Assembly (NCBI GenBank): GCA_942490535.1 | Contig: CALNXQ010000005.1 | Coordinates: 434,001-498,000 of the forward strand | From: JAEINY01 sp942490535 | GTDB taxonomy: Bacteria > Bacteroidota > Bacteroidia > Bacteroidales > Marinilabiliaceae | Reading direction: 5' to 3' | DNA: 64,000 nucleotides | Shown here: positions 27,807 through 36,210 of the stretch, piece by piece | Position numbering within the stretch: position 1 is the first letter of the stretch | Layout: every line of letters begins with the position of its first letter | Program-made: the position numbers and the translations under genes | Notes under the pieces: model-generated | Told to the model about the DNA's origin: nothing | Databases searched by the model: none | The model's input: only the letters and a program-made list of their open reading frames with translations

Positions 27807-27986
27807 GCTACCTTGCTTTACTTCGTTCAAACGTTTATCCCCCGTCAAATAGTATCACGCCTCACTCCAAAAATAATAGATCCTGCTGAAAAGTAGACAG
27901 AAATAGAAGAATAAAGAAAAAAGTTCAAAAATATTTTGACTTTCATCTACCGAAAGTTAATTTTAGAGATTAAATAAAAAGTAATC

Positions 27987-28391
27987 ATGGACGATTTTGG
28001 TGATATTTTATATGTTCTGGCCATGTTGGCAGCCTTGGTATTTAGTGTGATTAAAAAATCCAACCAAGCCAAAAAACGGCCGTCAGTACCCATGGATACT
28101 GAACCGGATCCCTTTGAACCAATGGAGGAAGAACCCATCATTCAGGATTTACGCGACTTGTTCAAGCCCCGGCAACCAAGGCCACAACCTGCGACCGAGC
28201 CTTCGGTGCAGAAAACCGAGCCGGTAACCGGACGTCAAACAATCATTTCTCGAATTCCACACAGACTGACGAAACCATTAGAAGTTATTGATCTCGATGA
28301 AACATCAGCACCCACTGATTTATTCGAAGAAGGGATTGATTTACGTCAGGCGGTCATTTACTCTGAAATCTTAAAACGCCCTTATCAATAA
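27987..28391 (+). CDS. Small membrane-anchored hypothetical protein
   Basis: 134 residues. One N-terminal hydrophobic helix (ILYVLAMLAALVFSVI) is followed by a basic stop (KKSNQAKKR), a Pro/Glu-rich region and a conserved-looking end (GIDLRQAVIYSEILKRPYQ). No known domain was recognised. The build, a short anchor and an acidic disordered tail with a terminal peptide that could dock a partner, is common among small Bacteroidota proteins. It is divergent from the Rieske-like gene and sits 155 bases upstream of greA. Confidence 0.7.
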   Translation: MDDFGDILYVLAMLAALVFSVIKKSNQAKKRPSVPMDTEPDPFEPMEEEPIIQDLRDLFKPRQPRPQPATEPSVQKTEPVTGRQTIISRIPHRLTKPLEVIDLDETSAPTDLFEEGIDLRQAVIYSEILKRPYQ

Positions 28392-28441
28392 TTATTTTGT
28401 AAATAGATTTATTTTATCATTTAAACAGCTATTTACTCTCT

Positions 28442-28471
28442 TTGAATTCACTTTAAACTTTCATATATTTG
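28442..28471 (+). promoter_or_regulatory. Candidate promoter of greA
   Basis: -33 TTG (28442-28444), about 19 bases, then -7 box TATATTTG (28464-28471). This is one of the best two-part matches to the Bacteroidota promoter in the window. The leader would be about 70 nt. Confidence 0.65.
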
Positions 28472-28546
28472 CGTTAAAGAGTTCCGGACTTAGCGGGATT
28501 CTTTTATTTTTTGGACTAATCCATAAATAATTACAGGAGGAATAAG

Positions 28547-29020
28547 ATGTCAAGTATTAAATATATTACAGAGGCTGGATTAAAGAAATTAAAAGAAGAA
28601 ATTCATCAGTTGGAAACCTTCGAGCGCCCTTCCATTTCAAAACAAATTGCTGAAGCGCGAGATAAAGGTGACCTGTCGGAAAATGCCGAATATGATGCAG
28701 CCAAGGAAGCTCAAGGTTTATTAGAGATGCGTATTGCAAAGCTCAAAGATACCCTCGCTAACAGCCGGATAATAGACGAATCAAAAATTGACACGTCGAA
28801 GGTTCAGTTGCTTAATAAGGTGAAGATTAAAAACCTTAAGAATGCAGCGACGATGACTTATACGCTGGTGCCCGAAAGTGAAGCTGACTTGAAAGCCGGT
28901 AAAATCTCAATCTCTACCCCAATTGCCAAAGGCTTACTTGGCAAAGTTGTGGGCGACCAGGTAGAGATAAAAGTACCATCCGGTATGATGACGTTTGAAA
29001 TCATTGACATCTCTCTCTAA
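28547..29020 (+). CDS. greA: Transcription elongation factor GreA
   Basis: 157 residues. The N-terminal coiled coil carries the catalytic acidic loop (EARDKGDLSENAEYDAAKEAQ, about 37-57 with Asp-Leu-Ser-Glu-Asn). The C-terminal FKBP-like domain ends TPIAKGLLGKVVGDQVEIKVP. It enters the secondary channel of RNA polymerase and stimulates cleavage of backtracked transcripts. An AGGAGGAA tract lies just upstream of its ATG. The HIT gene follows 23 bases after and is likely co-transcribed. Confidence 0.96.
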   Translation: MSSIKYITEAGLKKLKEEIHQLETFERPSISKQIAEARDKGDLSENAEYDAAKEAQGLLEMRIAKLKDTLANSRIIDESKIDTSKVQLLNKVKIKNLKNAATMTYTLVPESEADLKAGKISISTPIAKGLLGKVVGDQVEIKVPSGMMTFEIIDISL

Positions 29021-29043
29021 GTCATAATCGTAAAGTATAAACC

Positions 29044-29436
29044 ATGGCCACCATTTTCACCAAAATAGTCAACGGAGAAATCCCTTCTTATAAAATTGCA
29101 GAAGACGACAAGTATTATGCCTTTTTAGATATCCATCCCTTAGCCAAAGGACATTTATTGGTGATCCCGAAACAAGAAACGGACTATCTGTTTGATCTGG
29201 AAGATGACTTATTAGCTGGCATGACTGTTTTTGCCAAGAAGATTGCTGTGGCCATGAAAAAAGCGATTTCCTGCCAACGCATTGGTGTTGTTGTTTTGGG
29301 ACTGGAAGTGCCGCATGCCCATATTCATCTGATTCCCATGCAAAGTGAGGCAGATGTTAATTTCACCAATCCAAAATTAAAACTTACTAACGATGAGTTT
29401 GCGGCGATTGCTGATCGCATTCGACAAGAACTCTAA
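29044..29436 (+). CDS. HIT-family nucleotide-binding hydrolase
   Basis: 130 residues. It carries the N-terminal IFTKIVNGEIPSYKI and the histidine triad HAHIHL (His91, His93, His95), where the middle His is the nucleophile. It is a Hint/HIT-type purine nucleoside phosphoramidase or related dinucleotide hydrolase; the exact substrate cannot be assigned. It is the last gene of the greA unit and ends just before a bidirectional terminator. Confidence 0.93.
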   Translation: MATIFTKIVNGEIPSYKIAEDDKYYAFLDIHPLAKGHLLVIPKQETDYLFDLEDDLLAGMTVFAKKIAVAMKKAISCQRIGVVVLGLEVPHAHIHLIPMQSEADVNFTNPKLKLTNDEFAAIADRIRQEL

Positions 29437-29462
29437 CAACATAACCTGGTACCAGGTAAAAA

Positions 29463-29495
29463 AAGAGCTGCTTGAATCAAGCAGCTCTTTTTTTA
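29463..29495. terminator. Bidirectional terminator between the HIT gene and ruvC
   Basis: AAAGAGCTGCTTGA pairs with TCAAGCAGCTCTTT, a near-perfect stem with A and T runs on both sides. It serves both converging genes. Confidence 0.9.
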
Positions 29496-29496
29496 T

Positions 29497-30054
29497 CTAT
29501 TTATTTTTGAGTCGTCCTGGATTTTTATTGATAAATTCCTTCCAGCTTTTTACGCCGCTCCCCACATTCAACTTCTGATTCTGAAGGAAATGACAATAGG
29601 CAGCAGCCAAACCATCAGTTGCATCCAGATACGCGGGCATCTCTTTTAGTTTGAGCAGATGCTGTAACAGTAGCGCCACCTGTTCCTTTGAGGCGCGCCC
29701 ATTCCCCGTAATAGCTTGCTTGATGCGCAACGGGGCATATTCAAAAATAGGCATCGAACGAGATAACGCAGCTGCCATGGCGACCCCTTGTGCCCTGCCC
29801 AATTTTAGCATCGATTGCACATTTTTTCCATAAAAAGGTGCTTCAATAGCCAACTCATCCGGATGATAACTATCTATCAATTGCACCACCCGTTCAAAAA
29901 TCTTTTGAAGCTTAAGGTAATGATCCCCGTATTTATGCAGCTCCAGTACTCCAAGGGCCATCATTTCAGCTTTATTATTGGTCACTTTAAGTAACCCATA
30001 CCCCATGACGGTAGTACCGGGATCAATTCCTAATATGATGCGGTCTTTATTCAA
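29497..30054 (-). CDS. ruvC: Holliday-junction resolvase RuvC
   Basis: 185 residues. It is a RNase H-fold endonuclease that cuts four-way junctions bound by RuvAB. The acidic catalytic residues are visible: Asp11 (ILGIDPGTTVMGYG), Glu71 (LAIEAPFYGKNVQS) and Asp144/Asp147 (LDATDGLAAAY). YAPLRIKQAITGNGRASKEQV is the usual DNA-contact stretch. The start overlaps the stop of the DUF4286 gene by 4 bases (ATGA-type overlap), showing translational coupling. Confidence 0.96.
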   Translation of the reverse strand: MNKDRIILGIDPGTTVMGYGLLKVTNNKAEMMALGVLELHKYGDHYLKLQKIFERVVQLIDSYHPDELAIEAPFYGKNVQSMLKLGRAQGVAMAAALSRSMPIFEYAPLRIKQAITGNGRASKEQVALLLQHLLKLKEMPAYLDATDGLAAAYCHFLQNQKLNVGSGVKSWKEFINKNPGRLKNK

Positions 30055-30359
30055 TTCAACTCCATTTCTTTCAAAATGGAACTAAAATGCAAGCATTTTT
30101 CCCCAAAGGAACCCTTCAAATTATCCATCAAGATATTGGCATACTTGTTAATAATTTCCAATTCTTCCGGATTGGCGCAACGCATCATACAGGAAAAATT
30201 TGTGGAATCCTGATGTACAACAGCCATCAGCTCAAACAGCTCAATGCGAAGATCAGGTAATAACTCGGAAAACGTGGGAATAAAGTTTCGCTGCATCCAC
30301 TCTTTCCAATCAGAAATACTATTGTTTTCAACTGAAAACGTGGTATTAAAAATGAACAT
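30051..30359 (-). CDS. DUF4286 family protein
   Basis: 102 residues from the ATG at 30359 (MFIFNTTFSVE). This start matches the characteristic family opening, while the longer frame to 30386 does not. It is a small ferredoxin-like alpha/beta protein with FELMAVVHQDSTNFSCMMRC in the middle. Function is unknown. It overlaps ruvC by 4 bases and lies 56 bases downstream of serS on the same strand, so the three genes may share a transcript. Confidence 0.82.
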   Translation of the reverse strand: MFIFNTTFSVENNSISDWKEWMQRNFIPTFSELLPDLRIELFELMAVVHQDSTNFSCMMRCANPEELEIINKYANILMDNLKGSFGEKCLHFSSILKEMELN

Positions 30360-30415
30360 ATATAAAATATCACAGGATGATGGCAAGTGAAACCATCATC
30401 CCCGGTTGAAATAAA

Positions 30416-31687
30416 TTACTTAATGATATCGAATCCAGTATATGGCACCAAAACGTCGGGAATACGGATGCCATCAGCAGTTTGATTATTCTCCAACAAC
30501 GCTGCCATGATGCGTGGCAACGCCAGCGCACTCCCATTTAAGGTATGAGCCAATTGGGTTTTCTTTTCACCATCATCCTTAAACCGTAACTTCAAACGAT
30601 TGGCCTGGTAACTTTCAAAGTTGGATACCGAACTCACTTCCAACCAACGTTCCTGAGCAGCTGAATACACCTCAAAATCATAAGTTAAGGCAGAAGTAAA
30701 ACTGATATCACCACCACACAAACGCAGTTTACGCCATGGCAACTCCAACTTTTCAACCAACGACTGCACATGTGCTACCATCTGCTCCAATACTTCATAA
30801 GATTGGTCAGGGTGTGCCACTTGAACAATCTCCACTTTATCGAATTGATGCAGGCGGTTTAAGCCTCGTACGTGCGCTCCCCAAGATCCAGCCTCACGAC
30901 GGAAACAAGCCGAATAAGCACAGTTTTTTACAGGCAGTTCAGACCCTTTTAAAATGACATCGCGATAGATATTGGTCACCGGCACCTCTGCGGTTGGTAT
31001 CAAATACAAATTATCAGCAGTAGCATGATACATCTGCCCTTCCTTATCGGGTAACTGACCCGTTCCAAAGCCGGAAGCTTCATTCACCAAAAGTGGCGGT
31101 AGTACTTCCAAATATCCGGCCTTATCAGCCTCATCCAAAAAGAAATTAATCAAAGCACGTTGCAGGCGAGCCCCTTTACCTTTATACACCGGAAAGCCGG
31201 CACCTGTAATCTTTGTACCCAATTCAAAATCAATCAGGTCATATTTCTTAATTAAATCCCAATGCGGAACAGCATCATGCAGTTGAGGCATTTCACCGCC
31301 TTCTGCCACAATTTCATTATCATCCTCACCCTTACCGGCTGTTACCGATACGTGTGGTAAATTTGGCAACAACACCAACTGCTCCTGCAAAGCAGAGGTA
31401 ATATCCTCCATTTTAACAGTCAACTCTTTAATCTGCTCTTTTATTTCACCGGTCCGAGCTTTCGCCTGATTGGCCTCTTCCGCTTTCCCCGTCTTAAATA
31501 ATTGTCCAATTTCTTTGGAAAGATTATTCATCTCCGACTGAAGTGATTCGAGCTCAATTTGGGTTTGACGTCGGTTGATATCAAAGGTGATAATCTCCTC
31601 AACGATAGTAGTTGCATCAAAGTTTTTAGTCTTCAGTCTCTGGATGACTTCATCCTTATTGTCCTGAATGAATTTTAGCGTCAACAT
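30416..31687 (-). CDS. serS: Seryl-tRNA synthetase
   Basis: 423 residues. The N-terminal tRNA-binding coiled coil (about 30-105, rich in Glu/Lys) is followed by a class II catalytic core: VLPPLLVNEASGFGTGQLP, motif 2 CFRREAGSWGAHVRGLNRLHQF, and motif 3 LNGSALALPRIMAALLENNQ. It charges tRNA-Ser. It is separated from the ribosomal-protein pair upstream by a terminator, so it has its own promoter or relies on read-through. Confidence 0.98.
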   Translation of the reverse strand: MLTLKFIQDNKDEVIQRLKTKNFDATTIVEEIITFDINRRQTQIELESLQSEMNNLSKEIGQLFKTGKAEEANQAKARTGEIKEQIKELTVKMEDITSALQEQLVLLPNLPHVSVTAGKGEDDNEIVAEGGEMPQLHDAVPHWDLIKKYDLIDFELGTKITGAGFPVYKGKGARLQRALINFFLDEADKAGYLEVLPPLLVNEASGFGTGQLPDKEGQMYHATADNLYLIPTAEVPVTNIYRDVILKGSELPVKNCAYSACFRREAGSWGAHVRGLNRLHQFDKVEIVQVAHPDQSYEVLEQMVAHVQSLVEKLELPWRKLRLCGGDISFTSALTYDFEVYSAAQERWLEVSSVSNFESYQANRLKLRFKDDGEKKTQLAHTLNGSALALPRIMAALLENNQTADGIRIPDVLVPYTGFDIIK

Positions 31688-31709
31688 GTGCCTTCTATTA
31701 ATATAGGGT

Positions 31710-31755
31710 AAAAAAAAACTCCTGAAATCATTACGAAAGTAACAAAATCAGGAGA
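31710..31755 (-). terminator. Terminator after rpmA (minus strand)
   Basis: CTCCTGA (31719-31725) pairs with TCAGGAG (31748-31754). Read on the minus strand the hairpin is followed by a run of T. Confidence 0.7.
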
Positions 31756-31777
31756 TTTTATAGTGTTTTCAATGATC

Positions 31778-32041
31778 TTATTCAGCTGCGTAAGGCTTTA
31801 CTGATACATAAGACCTGTCATTTCTTTTCTTACGAAATTCGACAGTACCGTTAATCAAAGCAAATAAGGTGTGATCTTTACCGATTCCCACATTATCACC
31901 TGGGTGATGCTGCGTTCCACGTTGTCTCACAAGAATATTACCTGCTTTGGCTGTTTGACCGCCAAAAATTTTCACTCCAAGTCGTTTACTTTCTGATTCT
32001 CTACCGTTCTTGGAACTACCGACGCCTTTTTTATGTGCCAT
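31778..32041 (-). CDS. rpmA: 50S ribosomal protein L27
   Basis: 87 residues: MAHKKGVGSSKNGRESESKR at the N-terminus that reaches the peptidyl-transferase centre, then GVKIFGGQTAKAGNILVRQRG and HHPGDNVGIGKDHTLFAL. There is no N-terminal extension needing cleavage as in Firmicutes. It is the second gene of the rplU-rpmA unit, with a 23-base gap. Confidence 0.98.
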   Translation of the reverse strand: MAHKKGVGSSKNGRESESKRLGVKIFGGQTAKAGNILVRQRGTQHHPGDNVGIGKDHTLFALINGTVEFRKKRNDRSYVSVKPYAAE

Positions 32042-32064
32042 CTTATTTTAATTTTTTTGAGTTA

Positions 32065-32376
32065 TCAACCTTGGATTTCTTCAATCTGAATTTGAGTAAA
32101 GAACTGACGATGTCCGTTTTTCTTCTTGTAACCTTTACGTCTTTTCTTTTTAAATACGATTACTTTATCGCCTTTTACATGCGACAAAACTTTCGCAGTT
32201 ACTTTTGCACCTTCCAATACCGGAGCGCCAATCTTAACGTCTCCTTCATGTTCAGTCAAAAGTACTTTCTCGAACTCAACAGTGTCACCTTCGTTGGCAC
32301 TCAAACGGTGCACAAAAATTTTTCTCTCTTTTTCTACTTTGAACTGCTGTCCAGCAATATCAACAATTGCGTACAT
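32065..32376 (-). CDS. rplU: 50S ribosomal protein L21
   Basis: 103 residues: MYAIVDIAGQQFKVEKERKI, VLLTEHEGDVKIGAPVLEGA, and the C-terminal KKRRKGYKKKNGHRQFFTQI that binds 23S rRNA. It is the first gene of the rplU-rpmA operon. The transcript would start near 32455 and so carry a leader of about 75-80 nt, a possible site of autoregulation. Confidence 0.98.
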   Translation of the reverse strand: MYAIVDIAGQQFKVEKERKIFVHRLSANEGDTVEFEKVLLTEHEGDVKIGAPVLEGAKVTAKVLSHVKGDKVIVFKKKRRKGYKKKNGHRQFFTQIQIEEIQG

Positions 32377-32459
32377 GTCACCAATATTTTATGGTTTGCT
32401 CCCGGAGGTGGACTCGGCTAAAAGTCTCTTGTTCTACCCCACGGAATTCAATGGAGTGC

Positions 32460-32495
32460 AAAAGTAGAAAAAAAATATTTTTCCCACAAACAAAA
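32460..32495 (-). promoter_or_regulatory. Candidate promoter of rplU-rpmA
   Basis: On the minus strand: -33 TTTG (complement of CAAA at 32488-32491 or 32492-32495), about 20-24 bases, then -7 TACTTTTG (32460-32467). Confidence 0.6.
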
Positions 32496-32597
32496 TCACA
32501 CTCACTTGGGTTGAAAATTAGTTTTTTAGCCAGAAACGAACAAATCATGAGCCGGATTATTTCAGTCTGAAAAATCTGATTCTTGGAAAGTATTCAC

Positions 32598-32605
32598 TAT
32601 ATTTG
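32598..32605 (+). promoter_or_regulatory. Candidate -7 promoter box of the bifunctional nuclease gene
   Basis: TATATTTG, an exact TAnnTTTG match 93 bases before the ATG at 32698. Confidence 0.45.
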
Positions 32606-32697
32606 TTTACAAGGTGTTATTTTAAAGAAATAGCAGGACACACATTTTTAATCCATTGCTCCTTGTTCAGGGAAAGCAGAAGATGTAACAGGCGATT

Positions 32698-33282
32698 ATG
32701 AGCAAAAATAAGATCAAGCTTAACATTCTTGGTTTATCATACAGTCAGACACAGTCTGGTGCTTATGCACTGGTATTATCAGAGGAAGAAGGCGAACGTC
32801 GTATCCCCATTATCATAGGTGGCGTTGAGGCTCAATCGATAGCCATTAAACTGGAGGGACTGGAACCGCCGCGCCCCCTGACACATGATCTGTTTCTGAA
32901 TTTTTCCAAGACTTTTGGCATTGAAATTACCGAAGTCATCATATACAAACTGGAAGAAGGTATTTTCTATTCCGAACTGGTTTGCAAAAAAGACGACGAA
33001 ATCGTAAACATCGATTCGCGCACTTCGGATGCGGTGGCCTTAGCACTGCGCTTCAGCTGCCCAATTTACACCTACGAAGAAATCATTGACAAAGCAGGAA
33101 TTGTACTGGACTTCGATAAAAAAGAAGAAGAGGAAAAAGCCACGTTAACTTCTCGACCAGACAGTACAAAATACAGCAGTAAAACAGTCGATGAATTAAA
33201 AAAACTACTTCAGGAAGCCATTGAGGACGAAGACTATGAGAGAGCTTCCAACATCCGCGACGAGATAAATTCGAGGGAATAG
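32698..33282 (+). CDS. Bifunctional nuclease-domain (DUF151) protein with C-terminal UVR motif
   Basis: 194 residues. The BFN/DUF151 domain occupies about 10-140: SGAYALVLSEEEGERRIPII, IGGVEAQSIAIKLEG, RPLTHDLF and NIDSRTSDAVALALRFSCPI. The C-terminus is a UvrB/UvrC-type helical motif (ELKKLLQEAIEDEDYERASN). Plant members have DNase and RNase activity; the bacterial role is not settled. It is a single gene with its own promoter. The start is fixed by the family N-terminus (KIKLNILGLSYSQTQ). Confidence 0.9.
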   Translation: MSKNKIKLNILGLSYSQTQSGAYALVLSEEEGERRIPIIIGGVEAQSIAIKLEGLEPPRPLTHDLFLNFSKTFGIEITEVIIYKLEEGIFYSELVCKKDDEIVNIDSRTSDAVALALRFSCPIYTYEEIIDKAGIVLDFDKKEEEEKATLTSRPDSTKYSSKTVDELKKLLQEAIEDEDYERASNIRDEINSRE

Positions 33283-33373
33283 TTTTAATAAATTATGAAT
33301 ACTATTCTTCATGTGCTTTGCAGATTGAACTAATTTCTGCAATATTGTACCGCTATATTTTTAACAGACACAC

Positions 33374-34777
33374 ATGAAGAAACTTATTCTAACCTTATCT
33401 GCCATAATAGCCGGACAGCTTATTATGGCTCAGGCTCCTGATACCGTCCAACAATTAGTCAGCACCGCACCATCCGGATTTAGCTTTTTAAATATATTGA
33501 GAGGCATGCTTGGCATGGTTGTCATCGTGGCCATTGCCTGGTTATTTAGTACCAATCGTAAAGCCATCTCCTGGAAAGTTGTAGCGACCGGGCTCGCCAT
33601 CCAATTAGTATTAGCCTTATCCATTCTGTATGTGCCCTTTGTACAGTACTTCTTTGACTTCATCGGAAAAATATTTGTTAAGGTATTGGGCTTCACTGAG
33701 GCTGGAACAGGATTTCTATTTAAAAGCTTCGGAAGTGGTGTGATTGAATCACCCCTGATTAACTTTGCCATCACCATTTTACCAACCATAATATTTTTCT
33801 CAGCACTTACCAGTGTATTATTCTATTTTGGAATCATCCAAAAAGTAGTATACGTGCTAGCCCTGGCCCTGACAAAATTGCTTCGCCTTTCCGGTGCCGA
33901 AAGTTTATCTGTGGCTGGTAATATCTTTTTAGGACAAACCGAGTCGCCCTTAATGATAAAAGCCTATTTGGAAAAAATGAATCGATCCGAGATACTTTTG
34001 GTCATGGCCGGTGGGATGGCCACACTAGCCGGCGGTGTTCTGGCCGTTTATATAAAAGTATTGGGCGGAGGTGATCCGGCACAGGAATTAATCTACGCCA
34101 AACACCTTTTAGCAGCCTCTATCATGGCTGCACCAGGCGTGGTTGTCATCTCCAAGATATTAATTCCTCAAACAGAAACCATTCAAAAAGATGTTGAAGT
34201 CAGCAAAGAACGAATCGGTAAAAATGTATTGGATGCGATTTCTAACGGAACAACTGAAGGTATTAAACTGGCAATTAACGTAGCCGGTATGCTTTTGGTA
34301 TTCATCGCCTTTATTGCGATGATTAATTACATTTTCCTGAAAATTGGAGACTGGACCACGCTGAACGAATCCATTACCAGCCTGACGGGAGGTGAATACA
34401 AAGAACTATCCTTGCAATTCATCTTAGGTTATGCCTTTGCGCCCATTATGTGGTTGATAGGCGTTCCTGCCCAAGACATTGATCTGGTTGGTCGTGTATT
34501 AGGAGAGAAATTAATCATGACTGAATTCATTGGTTACGTGAGTCTTGCTGATTTAAAAGAAGCAAGTGCCTTCACCAGTAATAAATCCATTATCATGGCC
34601 ACCTACATCTTGTGCGGATTTGCCAATTTTGCATCTATCGGCATTCAGATTGGAGGCATTGGATCACTGGCGCCAAAAAAACGTGTCCTATTATCACAGT
34701 TCGGGATGCGCGCCCTATTGGCTGGAACACTAGCCTCACTTTTATCAGCCACTATTGTTGGAATGATATTAGGTTAA
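33374..34777 (+). CDS. Concentrative nucleoside transporter (NupC/CNT family)
   Basis: 467 residues. A signal-like first segment and about ten membrane helices are present. CNT landmarks are visible: GSGVIESPLINFAITILPTI, GAESLSVAGNIFLGQTESPL (substrate site), MAGGMATLAGGVLAVYI, LIGVPAQDI, GEKLIMTEFIGY and the closing CGFANFASIGIQIGGIGSLA. It imports nucleosides with Na+ or H+. The first ~25 residues look like a cleavable leader ending in MAQAPD, which is seen in some Bacteroidota members. A terminator follows. Confidence 0.94.
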   Translation: MKKLILTLSAIIAGQLIMAQAPDTVQQLVSTAPSGFSFLNILRGMLGMVVIVAIAWLFSTNRKAISWKVVATGLAIQLVLALSILYVPFVQYFFDFIGKIFVKVLGFTEAGTGFLFKSFGSGVIESPLINFAITILPTIIFFSALTSVLFYFGIIQKVVYVLALALTKLLRLSGAESLSVAGNIFLGQTESPLMIKAYLEKMNRSEILLVMAGGMATLAGGVLAVYIKVLGGGDPAQELIYAKHLLAASIMAAPGVVVISKILIPQTETIQKDVEVSKERIGKNVLDAISNGTTEGIKLAINVAGMLLVFIAFIAMINYIFLKIGDWTTLNESITSLTGGEYKELSLQFILGYAFAPIMWLIGVPAQDIDLVGRVLGEKLIMTEFIGYVSLADLKEASAFTSNKSIIMATYILCGFANFASIGIQIGGIGSLAPKKRVLLSQFGMRALLAGTLASLLSATIVGMILG

Positions 34778-34800
34778 AAAAATAAATAGCAAAATTAGAA

Positions 34801-34833
34801 AAGGGAGGACTCTTGCTGAGCCATCCCTTTCTA
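34801..34833. terminator. Terminator between the nucleoside transporter and MORN-type lipoprotein genes
   Basis: An AAGGGA.GGaC arm pairs with gCC.TCCCTT across a short loop, in the 88-base gap between convergent genes. It may act on both strands. Confidence 0.55.
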
Positions 34834-34865
34834 TATAAATTTCTTACAAAATTCTCAAACCCTTC

Positions 34866-35654
34866 CTATACACCTCTCACATTAACGGATGCAGGCTTTT
34901 GAACAATCAGTTGTAAACCACTGCTGGTTTTTGCAACTGCGATAATATTGAGCTCTTTATTAACTTGAAAGCCTTTCGGCACATTAATCACTAACTCCCC
35001 TTTTTTAGAAGATAATTGTTTTAATGGGGTCAGATTTTTATGATAATATTTCCCTTCCACTAACTTACCTTCATAGAACTCCACCGACTTAATGCGCTCT
35101 GCACCATCACCGGTTAATGACAATTTCAAACTATAGGTACTGTTGGCCTTAATATTATCTACTTTTTGGATACTAATGGTTGGCACGGGTCGCGTTTTTC
35201 CCAAATTGGTATATTCGATGAGTCCGACACCCGCTAATCCATTTTTATACGGATACTCCGCAGTGATATTTCCGTCTCTATCGTATCTCTTACAGATTCC
35301 ATCCAACCGTCCATTGACATAAGGTTGCTCTTTATATACTTTACCGGTAGAATGATAAGTAAGTCGCACGCCTTCTTTCTTATTGTTATTATAATACAAT
35401 TTTTCAGCAAGCGCCCCGGATTTGGTATACCTCACACTTTCACCATGACGCACATACGTACCTTCCGGTGTTTTTTTCATTCCTACTTCCCATTCAACAG
35501 GCGAGTTGGGATCATCATTAAAGTGTTTTGATTTTACAATGGTACTGTCATTTTTCGCTTGTCCATGAGACACCACTTTTTTTTGCGGGCCAAAAAATTG
35601 GCACCCCGATAGTCCAATCAACACGACCAGACTAAGCATTAAAACTTGTTTCAT
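34866..35654 (-). CDS. MORN-type (YwqK-like) lipoprotein
   Basis: 262 residues from the ATG at 35654, giving a lipoprotein signal (MKQVLMLSLVVLIGLSGC). The first half contains repeated strands of the MORN/YwqK type (GESVRYTKSGALAEKLYYNN, GVRLTYHSTGKVYKEQPYVN, GICKRYDRDGNITAEYPYKN). The C-terminal part is a beta domain with no clear family. Such proteins are widespread in Bacteroidota; the automatic label 'antitoxin' has no support here, since no toxin gene is adjacent. Probably an outer-membrane or periplasmic surface protein. Confidence 0.8.
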   Translation of the reverse strand: MKQVLMLSLVVLIGLSGCQFFGPQKKVVSHGQAKNDSTIVKSKHFNDDPNSPVEWEVGMKKTPEGTYVRHGESVRYTKSGALAEKLYYNNNKKEGVRLTYHSTGKVYKEQPYVNGRLDGICKRYDRDGNITAEYPYKNGLAGVGLIEYTNLGKTRPVPTISIQKVDNIKANSTYSLKLSLTGDGAERIKSVEFYEGKLVEGKYYHKNLTPLKQLSSKKGELVINVPKGFQVNKELNIIAVAKTSSGLQLIVQKPASVNVRGV

Positions 35655-35690
35655 AATAAAATTAATTGGGATAGTTTTTATTAGGGATAT

Positions 35691-35723
35691 AAAAAAGGCT
35701 GTCAGCAAAATAGTTGACAGCCC
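35691..35723 (-). terminator. Terminator after trxA (minus strand)
   Basis: GGCTGTCA (35697-35704) pairs with TGACAGCC (35715-35722). On the minus strand a T run follows. Confidence 0.8.
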
Positions 35724-35743
35724 TAAAATGTCTTATACAAAGC

Positions 35744-36061
35744 TTACAAAATAGCATCCAATTTTGAAGCCAGGATTGTTTTTGGAACTGCTCCAACTTG
35801 TTTATCAACTACTTCACCATTCTTAAAGAACAGGATTGTAGGAATATTACGAATACCAAACTTCACAGATGTTCCAGGGTTACTATCTACATCCATTTTA
35901 GTAATCACGGCTTTATCGCCGTACTCTTCTGCCAATTCTTTTACAATAGGCGTCACCATGCGACATGGTCCACACCATTCAGCCCAGAAATCAACCAATA
36001 CAGGTTTATCTGAATTCAATACTACCTCTTCAAAATTGGCATCAGTAACTTCGATCAACAT
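35744..36061 (-). CDS. trxA: Thioredoxin
   Basis: 105 residues. The canonical active site FWAEWCGPCRM carries Cys30 and Cys33, with VDSNPGTSVKFGIRNIPTIL (cis-Pro) and FKNGEVVDKQVGAVP. It reduces protein disulfides in the cytoplasm. It is transcribed alone from a promoter about 65 bases upstream and ends at a terminator. It contrasts with the two thioredoxin-like lipoproteins near 23 kb that have lost the cysteines. Confidence 0.98.
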   Translation of the reverse strand: MLIEVTDANFEEVVLNSDKPVLVDFWAEWCGPCRMVTPIVKELAEEYGDKAVITKMDVDSNPGTSVKFGIRNIPTILFFKNGEVVDKQVGAVPKTILASKLDAIL

Positions 36062-36122
36062 AGCAAATCTTTTTTACTTAAATAATATTAATATTTTCAA
36101 CTAATTATCGAGAGTGCCCGAA

Positions 36123-36156
36123 CAAAGGTATCAAAAAAACCTTCGACACATCCAAA
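36123..36156 (-). promoter_or_regulatory. Candidate promoter of trxA
   Basis: On the minus strand: -7 TACCTTTG (36123-36130) with a -33 TTTG (complement of CAAA 36153-36156) about 22 bases upstream. Confidence 0.55.
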
Positions 36157-36210
36157 TTTACACTTTTTTTCATATTAGCGTGAAGGATTTCAAAGAGTTC
36201 CTTCAAATAA

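Larger units (their letters stand above)
32377..32697. other. Divergent intergenic region between rplU and the nuclease gene
   Basis: 321 bases without a gene. It holds the rplU promoter and leader on the minus strand and a -7 box for the nuclease gene on the plus strand. No repeat or tRNA was seen. Confidence 0.6.

Noticed and set aside
31912..31930. GTTCCACG in rpmA as a parS site near parAB
   Set aside because: Only one half matches the TGTTnCACGTGAAACA consensus, it lies inside a coding region and 20 kb from parB.
34866..35654. MORN-type lipoprotein as an antitoxin (YwqK label)
   Set aside because: No toxin gene is adjacent, and the lipoprotein signal places the protein outside the cytoplasm.
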